From Proteiniphilum sp. (lineage in GTDB: Bacteria > Bacteroidota > Bacteroidia > Bacteroidales > Dysgonomonadaceae), in the NCBI GenBank assembly GCA_031255275.1, contig JAIRSV010000113.1:1-12026 (forward strand): DNA of 12,026 nucleotides, written 5' to 3'. How positions within the stretch are numbered: position 1 is the stretch's first letter; each line of letters opens with the position of its first letter. Below the pieces are notes generated by a model that was given only the letters and a program-made list of their open reading frames with translations, ran no database searches and had not been told where the DNA came from. Positions 1-6,157 of this stretch are shown here, piece by piece. The position numbers were made by a program, and so were the translations under genes.

Positions 1-1610
1 TCGAGTTCTTTGATCCTGATATTGTTTCCCCGGAAATTAAATCCTTGCTTCCGATCCGGTGTCTTTTTCTCGAAAGAGCAGGAATAAGCCCCGTTGTCGA
101 TGAATATTTCCACAGAGGTTTTGTCGATGAAAATATCGGCTGAAAGCTCCATGGAAGTCATATCGTCGGGAGAATAGAAAACGCCGTTGACCGTGTTGAA
201 ATTCATGTCGTAACTTAGCAGGGACTGTCCGTCGAGATCAAGTCCCGCGTCCGTCGCATGGGAAAGGCGTAACGTGAATCTGATGCGCAACAGGGATTCA
301 TCTTTAAATTCATTGATAACCCTGTTTGCCTCTTCTGCGCTTAAGTCCTCCCATTTTCTGCTTTTGTCGGCCAGCCGGTTTATTTCTTCAACCGGATAAC
401 TGAACATCCTGACACTCTCTTTGGTCGTGCGCAGCGTTAATTCGGTCGGCATCAGCATCAACATGTTGAAAGGCATGTCACCCGAAGAAATACGTCCCCA
501 GCTTATCTGGATACGCCTGCCGTCGGATTCCGGGATATTGTTGAATGTTTGTCCCGCATAACCCGACCCGGAGGTGTAGTAGTGTTTGCCGGATTCGGGA
601 ACGAATTCCTCGCCGTTGAAACGTCCGATCATATAAGTACCGGATGCTCCGTACATCACCCATTTTTTATCGGATGCATCATTGTCCACCAGGAGTTCGA
701 ACAGTTCCGGACATTCCCAGAATCCGGTAGCGTGACTTTTGAAAGTCCATTCTTTCAGGTCGGTGGAATTATAAATGGAATGTCCGTCCCTTTCGTTCAG
801 TACCATGACCCATTTCTTGCTCGGTTCATACCAGAACACTTTCGGATCGCGGGTATCTTTGCTGTTCCACTTTTCTTTCGAGTCGATCACGGGATTGTGA
901 GCATATTTGCTCCATGTGCGCCCTCTGTCCGTGCTGTAGGCCACGCATTGTACCTGCTTGTCGGGATTATCGGCGGTGTACAGGGCAACCATAGCGGTTT
1001 TGTTCCCTTCATTGAATCCTGCGCTGTTGGGATAGTCGATCACGACCGAACCGGAGAACATTGTACCGTGTTCATCCGGATAAAGCGCAACGGGAAGTTC
1101 TTCCCAATGGATCAGGTCTTTGCTCACGGCATGTCCCCAGTGCATATTTCCCCATTCCCGTTCATAAGGGTTATGCTGGTAGAAAAGATGATACTCCCCC
1201 TCGAAATAGATAAGGCCATTGGGATCGTTATTCCATCCCCTCCGGCTTGAGAAGTGGAATTGCGGCCTGTTCTTTTCACTGTACAGGCTGTCCTGCCCTG
1301 CAATTTCGTCGGATTGATAGATTTGAGACAACCCCTTACCCGGCGACGGAAAAGAGATGTCGAGCGTTTTGCCTTTGAATATCGAAATGTCGCAAAAGAC
1401 CCAGTAGTCGGGATTTTCCGGCGCCAAACGGATTTCGAAAGAGCGTTCTTTCCTGCCCTCTACCGCAATCTCCATTACTTCGCGCTGAACCGCATGAGAA
1501 ACCGGGATATTCAGGTATTTCTTGGTTGCTTTGATCGTGACCGTTTCGGCCACGGAGTAAGCGAGGGATAACAATAGAGAAATGAGAATAAATAAAGATC
1601 GACGCATCAT
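1..1610 (-). CDS. GH32 fructan hydrolase (levanase/inulinase type), C-terminus cut by window edge
   Basis: Secreted glycoside hydrolase family 32 enzyme that should cleave beta-fructosyl bonds in levan, inulin or sucrose-type substrates. The frame reads back from an ATG-ATG pair at 1610/1607 through 536 residues without a stop to the left edge; only a few C-terminal residues are probably missing, since the fold is already in its last strand. A signal peptide (about residues 1-21, hydrophobic core LFILISLLLSLAYS, no lipobox Cys) is followed by a domain at about 22-105 that resembles the DUF4980 module found before Bacteroidota GH32 domains. The five-blade propeller carries all three catalytic motifs: WNNDPNG (nucleophile D129), RDP (stabiliser D255) and WEC (acid/base E299). 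The C-terminal beta-sandwich is at about 400-536. The gene starts 39 bases after queE; a near-consensus promoter core (CAAAGTA on plus, 1637-1643) overlaps the queE end, so it could have its own promoter. Linkage type and endo/exo mode cannot be read from sequence; no SusC/SusD is in view. Confidence 0.93.
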   Translation of the reverse strand, partial: MMRRSLFILISLLLSLAYSVAETVTIKATKKYLNIPVSHAVQREVMEIAVEGRKERSFEIRLAPENPDYWVFCDISIFKGKTLDISFPSPGKGLSQIYQSDEIAGQDSLYSEKNRPQFHFSSRRGWNNDPNGLIYFEGEYHLFYQHNPYEREWGNMHWGHAVSKDLIHWEELPVALYPDEHGTMFSGSVVIDYPNSAGFNEGNKTAMVALYTADNPDKQVQCVAYSTDRGRTWSKYAHNPVIDSKEKWNSKDTRDPKVFWYEPSKKWVMVLNERDGHSIYNSTDLKEWTFKSHATGFWECPELFELLVDNDASDKKWVMYGASGTYMIGRFNGEEFVPESGKHYYTSGSGYAGQTFNNIPESDGRRIQISWGRISSGDMPFNMLMLMPTELTLRTTKESVRMFSYPVEEINRLADKSRKWEDLSAEEANRVINEFKDESLLRIRFTLRLSHATDAGLDLDGQSLLSYDMNFNTVNGVFYSPDDMTSMELSADIFIDKTSVEIFIDNGAYSCSFEKKTPDRKQGFNFRGNNIRIKEL

Positions 1611-1649
1611 AATTTATTTTTCTATGTTTTTTGAATCAAAGTATATCAA

Positions 1650-2231
1650 TTAACGGATGCCGATGAGTTTATGCGTTTGCAGGCTCAGCGCCCACAAAGG
1701 GTTTTTCTTGATGAGAGAGACGCAATAATCGATATTCTCCCGAACGATACTGTTGTTGTCGAAAATGGGGCTTAGGAAATAATGTGTTGCTTTGGGCTGG
1801 ATGGAGATATCCGGCAACGGATATCCTTTACGGATGGGAAAGCGCAATTCGTCCACTTCCGGGATCAATTCCCTCACTTTCTCAAATTGTTGTTTCGGAC
1901 TGCATGAGATGTAGTCGATACCTGCGGGAATCCTCCTTGTTCCGTTGGTTTCGATGGCTTGCAGGTATCCGTTTTCTTTAAAAAGAGTAATAATCGCGTC
2001 GTTGAGTTGCAGGGTAGGCTCGCCGCCAGTCCATACGATCCATTTGCAAGCGTACTGTTCGATTTCCTGTAGAATTTCATCGGCAGTCATTTTTACACCC
2101 CGCGCGAAATCGGTGTCGCAGAAGCTGCACGCCAAGTTACACCCGGCCAGCCGGATAAAAATGGACGCCTGTCCCGTGCGTCCGCCCTCGCCTTGGAGCG
2201 AATAAAATATTTCATTTACATTCAGGTTCAT
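1650..2231 (-). CDS. queE: 7-carboxy-7-deazaguanine synthase QueE (radical SAM)
   Basis: Converts 6-carboxy-5,6,7,8-tetrahydropterin to 7-carboxy-7-deazaguanine, the ring-contraction step of preQ0/queuosine synthesis, in the cytoplasm. The N-terminus NEIFYSLQGEGGRTG is the family's opening. The radical-SAM cluster motif is C31-x3-C35-x2-C38 followed by DTD, which suits the Mg-assisted QueE active site. The SAM-binding GGEP is at residues 69-72 and the C-terminus ends in the family-typical LSLQTHKLIGI. At 193 residues it is a normal compact QueE. Its ATG lies inside the end of queD (20-base overlap), so translation is probably coupled to QueD, the enzyme making its substrate. No preQ1 riboswitch-like structure was noticed upstream. 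Identification is firm from motifs and gene pairing. Confidence 0.96.
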   Translation of the reverse strand: MNLNVNEIFYSLQGEGGRTGQASIFIRLAGCNLACSFCDTDFARGVKMTADEILQEIEQYACKWIVWTGGEPTLQLNDAIITLFKENGYLQAIETNGTRRIPAGIDYISCSPKQQFEKVRELIPEVDELRFPIRKGYPLPDISIQPKATHYFLSPIFDNNSIVRENIDYCVSLIKKNPLWALSLQTHKLIGIR

Positions 2232-2577
2232 AGATGGCGGATGTTTTGGGCGTTTCGCTTACCTCCACGGCGTAAAGCTCCGGAATCCGGGGCTTAAACT
2301 CATCGTACAGCCTCTTTGCCAGGTTTTCGGCCGATGAATTGAGCGGGGAGAGAATAGCGTTGAGATTCCGGTGATCCAGCCGGGAATCGATATACTCTTT
2401 CACGATCTCCAGTTCGGTATAATCGTGAACGAATCCCTGCCTGTTCAACTCCTTCGACCGGAGATGAACGGTCACTGCATAATTGTGTCCATGCAGGCGG
2501 CTGCAAGGATGACCGTCGGGTAACCCGAAAAGGGAATGTGCCGCCGAAAAAGAAAATTCTTTGCTTATCTTATACAT
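2212..2577 (-). CDS. queD: 6-carboxy-5,6,7,8-tetrahydropterin synthase QueD
   Basis: Member of the 6-pyruvoyl-tetrahydropterin synthase fold that converts dihydroneopterin triphosphate to 6-carboxytetrahydropterin, the substrate of QueE next door. The three zinc-binding histidines are visible at H14 (FSAAHSL), H29 and H31 (LHGHNY); C25, four residues before the HGH, is the expected catalytic cysteine. HDYTELE (51-57), LDHRNLN (67-73) and the late VEVSETP segment with E108 complete the family pattern. Length 121 residues matches bacterial QueD. The upstream endonuclease-family gene ends only 22 bases before this ATG, and the 3' end overlaps queE by 20 bases, so it sits inside the minus-strand operon. 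The queuosine genes queC and queF are not in the window. Confidence 0.96.
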   Translation of the reverse strand: MYKISKEFSFSAAHSLFGLPDGHPCSRLHGHNYAVTVHLRSKELNRQGFVHDYTELEIVKEYIDSRLDHRNLNAILSPLNSSAENLAKRLYDEFKPRIPELYAVEVSETPKTSAIYEPECK

Positions 2578-2599
2578 AACTGATTCCGGTGAAGTAGCC

Positions 2600-3721
2600 T
2601 TACTCCAGTTTCAGACAGGTTCTGAGCGGATAATGATCCGAATACTTCACCTTATCCCTCCCTGCCCGGTAGGCTTTGATATTTTCGCTGTGCATAATAT
2701 GATCGATGCGGAAAAGGAACAGGTCTTCGTGATATGTGATGCCCGGCCCGAAAGCGGTGGAGACGTATGCATCCTTCAGTCCTTTCGCCATCCTGTGATA
2801 GGCGTACGATATGGGGGTATCGTTGAAATCGCCGCAAATAACAGTTCCGTGCGTATTCTGCCTGTCGATGAACTGTTTCACCCTCTCGACCTGTTGAGCC
2901 CGTATCCGGTAGGCAGATCCCAGCCGGGTGCGAATATTGCTGGTCACCTGCTCAAACCGTACCGAATCGGTTTTCTGAAGAAAATCGTTATACAGTTTCC
3001 GGTCTTCCGGTTTGATATTGTTCGATTCCAGGTGGACGTTGGCCACGGTGTATCTTTTCCCGTTGATATTGACGGTATAGACTGCCGCCCCGTTGTAGGA
3101 AGATTCGAATACCAGTTCGTGCGTCCTCTCTATCGGGTATTTCGAGAAACAGGCCAGTCCGAAGATGTGATATTTCCCCGAAGATTCCAGACCGGTGATC
3201 GAACGGTACGGATACTGATAGAGGATCTCGTTTACATCACACTGAGAAAGAACGGACTGTCCCGTCTTACTGACAAAATACTCCTGCAGGCAGACAATCT
3301 CGGCATCGGTAGCGGCAATATAATCGAGTATGGGATGTTCCGACGCATCTTTCATCCTTTCCCGGGGAAATCCCTGTACGTTATAAGTCAGTAATTTGAT
3401 ACATCCTTTCGGTTCCTTTTTATCGACAAAGTGCATCGGGAAGAATGTGGTTACGGGTTTGTAACAGAGGAGGATTGCCGACAGGGAGATTAAAGCGGGT
3501 TTCCATTTCAGGAAAATTATCCAGAAAGCCACATAAGCGACATTGATAATCAGGATCACGCCGAACCCCAGGCCGAGATATGAAAACAGATTGGTTTCCA
3601 AAGGAGAGACTCGCCACGAGAGGAACGAACAGAAAAGCAGAACGATGGCCACTAAGTTGGTAGCGAAGATGATCCATTTGATCATATCCGTGAATTTCAG
3701 TTTCTTATTTTTTGCTCGCAT
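2600..3721 (-). CDS. Membrane-anchored endonuclease/exonuclease/phosphatase family protein
   Basis: Three hydrophobic segments at about residues 14-35, 46-72 and 77-92 anchor a C-terminal endonuclease/exonuclease/phosphatase (DNase I-like) domain from about 108 to the end. The metal-dependent catalytic pattern is complete: N in LLTYNVQ (about 114), E in CLQEYF (about 147), H in NVHLES (about 230), GDFND (about 297-301), RIDHIM and the terminal SDHYPL (D and H at about 362-363). The family covers nucleases, inositol-polyphosphate and sphingomyelin phosphodiesterases, so the substrate is not settled; membrane anchoring favours a phosphodiester substrate at or outside the inner membrane, but orientation is not shown. 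A TTG lies one codon upstream of the chosen ATG (3721); ATG is preferred. The start overlaps the rhomboid stop by 17 bases, implying coupled translation. Confidence 0.88.
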   Translation of the reverse strand: MRAKNKKLKFTDMIKWIIFATNLVAIVLLFCSFLSWRVSPLETNLFSYLGLGFGVILIINVAYVAFWIIFLKWKPALISLSAILLCYKPVTTFFPMHFVDKKEPKGCIKLLTYNVQGFPRERMKDASEHPILDYIAATDAEIVCLQEYFVSKTGQSVLSQCDVNEILYQYPYRSITGLESSGKYHIFGLACFSKYPIERTHELVFESSYNGAAVYTVNINGKRYTVANVHLESNNIKPEDRKLYNDFLQKTDSVRFEQVTSNIRTRLGSAYRIRAQQVERVKQFIDRQNTHGTVICGDFNDTPISYAYHRMAKGLKDAYVSTAFGPGITYHEDLFLFRIDHIMHSENIKAYRAGRDKVKYSDHYPLRTCLKLE

Positions 3722-4592
3722 CAAAAAGTTTCCTTTTTTCTTCTGACGATAAACTGCTGTAACCCGACTGCTTTAACTTGTCCAGAATAGCGTCGATCTC
3801 TTCCTGTTCCGTATGTTTGCGTTTGTTGTATTCCCAGTCGGTTTCGTGCCGTGCATGTTTCACTTTCATTCCCGATTTACGCCTGCGCGCTTTGAACAGG
3901 CCGACAAACAGGTCGATTGCCCCGCTCATCCATCGGGTAATATCCATCCTTTTCTTATATCGGACTGCAAAAAAATAACCCGCCAGCGCGCCGCCTATAT
4001 GTGCTACGTGTCCGCCGGGATTCAGGGGATTTCCCAGCGAGAGAAAATCGAGTATGAAAGCGAAAACGGCAATATAGACAATTTTTACAGGCCCCAGGAA
4101 AAGGAGGTTTAACTGTATGTCGGGACGATAGAAAGCGACGCCCATCACGATGGACATCACTGCTGCCGATGCTCCTATCATCCATCCTCTTTCCATTTCC
4201 GTATAATAGGGAATGGTATTGAATGCGATTACATAAAGCATTGCGCCGGCCAATCCCCCCAGGACGTACAGGCTGCCGAGCGTTCGCCCCGTGAAATATT
4301 GCATAAAAATCTGCCCGAACCAGTAGAGCCAAAGCATGTTGAAAAGCAGATGCAGAAACCCCTCATGTACGAACATATAGGTTATTAGCGTCCATATCCT
4401 GTTCAGCAGCAATGCGGGATGAGACGGGACGCCGATAAAGGTGACCGGATCGACGGCGTAGATATTGAACAGGGTGAAGATGACACTGACTACCTTCAGT
4501 ATAATAAAAACGAGCACATTGATAAAAATGAGTCTCGTCACTACGCTGCCCGTCCTGTACCTTTGTTTTAATCTTTCAATAAAATCTGCCAT
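3705..4592 (-). CDS. Rhomboid-family intramembrane serine protease with cytoplasmic C-terminal tail
   Basis: Six-helix rhomboid core at about residues 18-212 followed by an 80-residue charged tail. Signature positions: HxxxN (H81, N85) with the WR-like loop region before it, the serine at S142 in the sequence GWMIGASAAVM, and the helix-6 histidine H198 in HVAHIGG, giving a complete Ser-His dyad. The usual GxSG is GASA here: alanine replaces the glycine after the serine. The tail ends in a conserved-looking block (about 266-295: DAILDKLKQSGYSSLSSEEK) like the small C-terminal domain on many Bacteroidota rhomboids, perhaps the one Pfam calls DUF6576. It overlaps the upstream rhomboid by 17 bases and the downstream phosphodiesterase-fold gene by 17 bases. 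Likely active but with possibly altered substrate gate; its substrate is unknown. Confidence 0.9.
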   Translation of the reverse strand: MADFIERLKQRYRTGSVVTRLIFINVLVFIILKVVSVIFTLFNIYAVDPVTFIGVPSHPALLLNRIWTLITYMFVHEGFLHLLFNMLWLYWFGQIFMQYFTGRTLGSLYVLGGLAGAMLYVIAFNTIPYYTEMERGWMIGASAAVMSIVMGVAFYRPDIQLNLLFLGPVKIVYIAVFAFILDFLSLGNPLNPGGHVAHIGGALAGYFFAVRYKKRMDITRWMSGAIDLFVGLFKARRRKSGMKVKHARHETDWEYNKRKHTEQEEIDAILDKLKQSGYSSLSSEEKRKLFDASKK

Positions 4593-5256
4593 ATTTCCGG
4601 TCCTTTTTTTCCCAGTACAGGATCATGAAAATTCCGAAAAGCATTCCCCCCAGGTGGGCAAAGTGAGCTACATTGTCGCCCGTCCGGTTGACCACGCCGA
4701 AGAACAGTTCCAGCAGGCCGTATCCAATCACGAACCACTTTGCCTTGATGGGAAAAGGAAAGGGAATGATGAAAAGTTTCGAGTTGGGGAATAACATGCC
4801 GAAAGCCAGCAGTATGCCGAATACGGCTCCCGACGCGCCTATGGTGATGCTGTTCACCAGCGAAAACATATCCTGAGGCGCTACGAATACCTGCATCCTC
4901 AGAAAAACGACAAGCATCTGGATTAATCCCGCGCCGACGCCGGTAACCAGATAATAGGAAAGGAACCGTTTGGCGCCCCATATCTGCTCCAGTGTTCTGC
5001 CGAACATAAATACCGCGAACATATTGAAGAAGACGTGAGAAATGGAATGGGGATCGTGCAGAAACATATAGGTGACTGTCTGGTAAATCCGGAACTGCTC
5101 GGAGGCGATAAAATGCAGACCGAACAGTTGCGACAGGTCAATATTCGCTCTTCCGAGTAAAACGAACTGTGTCAGCCAAATAATTCCGTTTACAATGATG
5201 ATATTTTTTGTCACCGGGGGCAGTACCCCGACAAAACTATTTCTTGAATAATTCAT
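4576..5256 (-). CDS. Rhomboid-family intramembrane serine protease (first of a tandem pair)
   Basis: Canonical six-helix rhomboid of 226 residues that cleaves transmembrane segments of membrane proteins. Seen motifs: H74-x3-N78 in SHVFFNMF (helix 2), catalytic S142 in IGASGAVFG (GxSG, helix 4), and H201 in AHFAHLGG (helix 6); GRTLEQIWG follows helix 2 as usual. There is almost no cytoplasmic tail, unlike the next gene. It opens the minus-strand operon, with a candidate Bacteroidota promoter core about 25 bases upstream of its ATG, and runs divergently from the HU gene. Two different rhomboids side by side, one canonical and one with GASA, suggests divided labour or joint action, which is inference. 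Confidence 0.93.
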   Translation of the reverse strand: MNYSRNSFVGVLPPVTKNIIIVNGIIWLTQFVLLGRANIDLSQLFGLHFIASEQFRIYQTVTYMFLHDPHSISHVFFNMFAVFMFGRTLEQIWGAKRFLSYYLVTGVGAGLIQMLVVFLRMQVFVAPQDMFSLVNSITIGASGAVFGILLAFGMLFPNSKLFIIPFPFPIKAKWFVIGYGLLELFFGVVNRTGDNVAHFAHLGGMLFGIFMILYWEKKDRKYGRFY

Positions 5257-5280
5257 CTTTGATGATCAATTGTTGAGCCG

Positions 5281-5288
5281 CAAAAATA
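5281..5288 (-). promoter_or_regulatory. Candidate -7 element for the rhomboid operon
   Basis: The plus-strand bases CAAAAATA read TATTTTTG on the minus strand, matching the Bacteroidota -7 consensus TAnnTTTG. It is 25 bases upstream of the first rhomboid ATG, giving a leader of under 20 bases. No good -33 TTTG was found at the expected distance, so this is a moderate call. Confidence 0.42.
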
Positions 5289-5370
5289 CGGATTATTTCC
5301 TTGAAAATGCGGATTTTTGCCCCGTAGAAGGCTTTTTTTTACCAAAAACAAATACTTTTTATCATTTTTC

Positions 5371-5401
5371 TTGATTGGTTTCGATTTATCCCTTATATTT
5401 G
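5371..5401 (+). promoter_or_regulatory. Promoter of the HU gene
   Basis: TATATTTG at 5394-5401 is an exact match to the Bacteroidota -7 consensus TAnnTTTG, with TTG at 5371-5373 acting as the -33 element across a 20-base spacer. Transcription would begin near 5407 and leave a 5' leader of about 57 bases before the HU ATG at 5464. This places the start of translation downstream and rules out the longer in-frame open stretch that begins at 5317. Confidence 0.7.
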
Positions 5402-5463
5402 GAGCCGAAATGAGGCTTAGCCTTTTACTTAATGTATGTTTAATTTCTTTATTTACGTTTTCT

Positions 5464-5730
5464 ATGAACAAATCAGAACTAATTAGCGCTATCGCCGAAA
5501 AGTCAGGCCTTAGCAAAGTGGACGCTAAAAAAGCGTTGGATGCCACACTCGAAACTATCTCTAAAGAAGTGAAATCCGGAGGTAAGGTGGTATTGGTAGG
5601 ATTCGGAACATTTTCTGTCTCTGAAAGAAGTGCCAGAAGAGGTATCAATCCGCGTACTAAAAAATCAATCAATATTCCGGCGAAAAAGACAGCCAAGTTT
5701 AAGGCAGGTTCGGAATTAGCCACTCTCTGA
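5464..5730 (+). CDS. HU-family DNA-binding protein
   Basis: Small nucleoid protein of 88 residues that binds and bends DNA as a dimer. The opening MNKSELISAIAEKSGLSK, the central GKVVLVGFGTFSV and the beta-arm RRGINPRTKKSINIPA are diagnostic; P63 in the NPRT turn is the residue that intercalates at DNA kinks. The end KFKAGSELATL fits the family, which is usually about 90 residues. The reading frame stays open upstream to 5317, but the promoter at 5371-5401 lies inside that extension and HU homologues begin at MNKSE, so ATG 5464 is the start. The gene is monocistronic, bounded by its own promoter and a strong terminator at 5750-5784. Confidence 0.96.
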   Translation: MNKSELISAIAEKSGLSKVDAKKALDATLETISKEVKSGGKVVLVGFGTFSVSERSARRGINPRTKKSINIPAKKTAKFKAGSELATL

Positions 5731-5749
5731 GATTTTTGACTGTTGAAAG

Positions 5750-5784
5750 AAAAAGGAGCAAATTATTGAATTTGTTCCTTTTTT
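5750..5784 (+). terminator. Intrinsic terminator of the HU gene
   Basis: A 15-bp stem (5750-5764 with 5769-5783, one G-T wobble) closes a 4-base ATTG loop; the descending arm ends in a run of T, and the ascending arm starts with a run of A. It begins 20 bases after the HU stop. The A and T runs make it potentially bidirectional, though nothing on the minus strand needs it. Confidence 0.85.
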
Positions 5785-5859
5785 AGTTGTTATACCGTGA
5801 GTTATTTCACGCTGCCGCATGGTTTCGCGAAAAGACGGCCGCAAAATTTTCGCGGAAGG

Positions 5860-5892
5860 TTGTTCTTGCAAAAGAAAAATTCCTTACCTTTG
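5860..5892 (+). promoter_or_regulatory. Promoter of tRNA-Lys
   Basis: TACCTTTG at 5885-5892 matches the Bacteroidota -7 consensus exactly and sits 17 bases before the tRNA 5' end. Two TTG triplets (5860-5862 and 5866-5868) lie at spacers of 22 and 16 bases, neither ideal, so the -33 element is uncertain while the -7 call is good. Confidence 0.6.
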
Positions 5893-5909
5893 CTTCCCTC
5901 AAAAAAAAA

Positions 5910-5982
5910 GACTCCGTAGCTCAGTTGGTAGAGCAAATGACTCTTAATCATTGGGTCGAGAGTTCGAGCCTCTCCGGGGTCA
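5910..5982 (+). tRNA. tRNA-Lys (anticodon CTT)
   Basis: A full 73-base cloverleaf can be folded by eye. The acceptor stem GACTCCG pairs with CGGGGTC (one T-G wobble). The D arm is GCTC/GAGC with loop AGTTGGTA, the anticodon stem AATGA pairs with TCATT, and the 7-base loop CTCTTAA places CTT at positions 34-36. The T arm is GAGAG/CTCTC with loop TTCGAGC. The discriminator base is A73 and CCA is not encoded. It reads lysine AAG codons. It follows HU and precedes the mannosidase gene; no second copy of its 3' end was found in the window. Confidence 0.95.
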
Positions 5983-5988
5983 CTTAGT

Positions 5989-6028
5989 GAAACGCTTAGA
6001 TGGAAATGTTTAGGCGTTTCCGGTTTTT
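5989..6028 (+). terminator. Terminator after tRNA-Lys
   Basis: GAAACGCTTA (5989-5998) pairs with TAGGCGTTTC (6011-6020), 10 pairs including one T-G wobble, around a 12-base loop, and is followed after CGG by five T. It starts 7 bases after the tRNA, as expected for a single-gene tRNA unit. Confidence 0.7.
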
Positions 6029-6157
6029 ACAGTACTACATTCGTTCAACGGAGTCAAAACGGTTTTTTTCTCCATTTTATATTGAAAACATTTCGGACAA
6101 GCTTGCCTTTTGCTTGTTTGGCTTAAATGAAAACATTCACAGAAAAAGGATTGCCTG

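Noticed and set aside
549..1571. Two long plus-strand open frames
   Set aside because: They are antisense to the GH32 gene, whose catalytic motifs are all on the minus strand.
2561..3394. A 277-codon plus-strand open frame
   Set aside because: Antisense to the phosphodiesterase-fold gene with complete catalytic motifs; no domain seen.
5317..5463. In-frame N-terminal extension of the HU gene
   Set aside because: The HU promoter lies inside it and HU homologues begin at MNKSE; ATG 5464 is the better start.
5823..5854. TTTCGCGAAA palindrome and a nearby TTCGCG before tRNA-Lys
   Set aside because: Short, single occurrence, and no regulator to tie it to; the tRNA promoter lies further downstream.
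5910..5982. tRNA-Lys as attachment site of an integrated island
   Set aside because: No direct repeat of the tRNA 3' end, no integrase and no mobility gene in the window.
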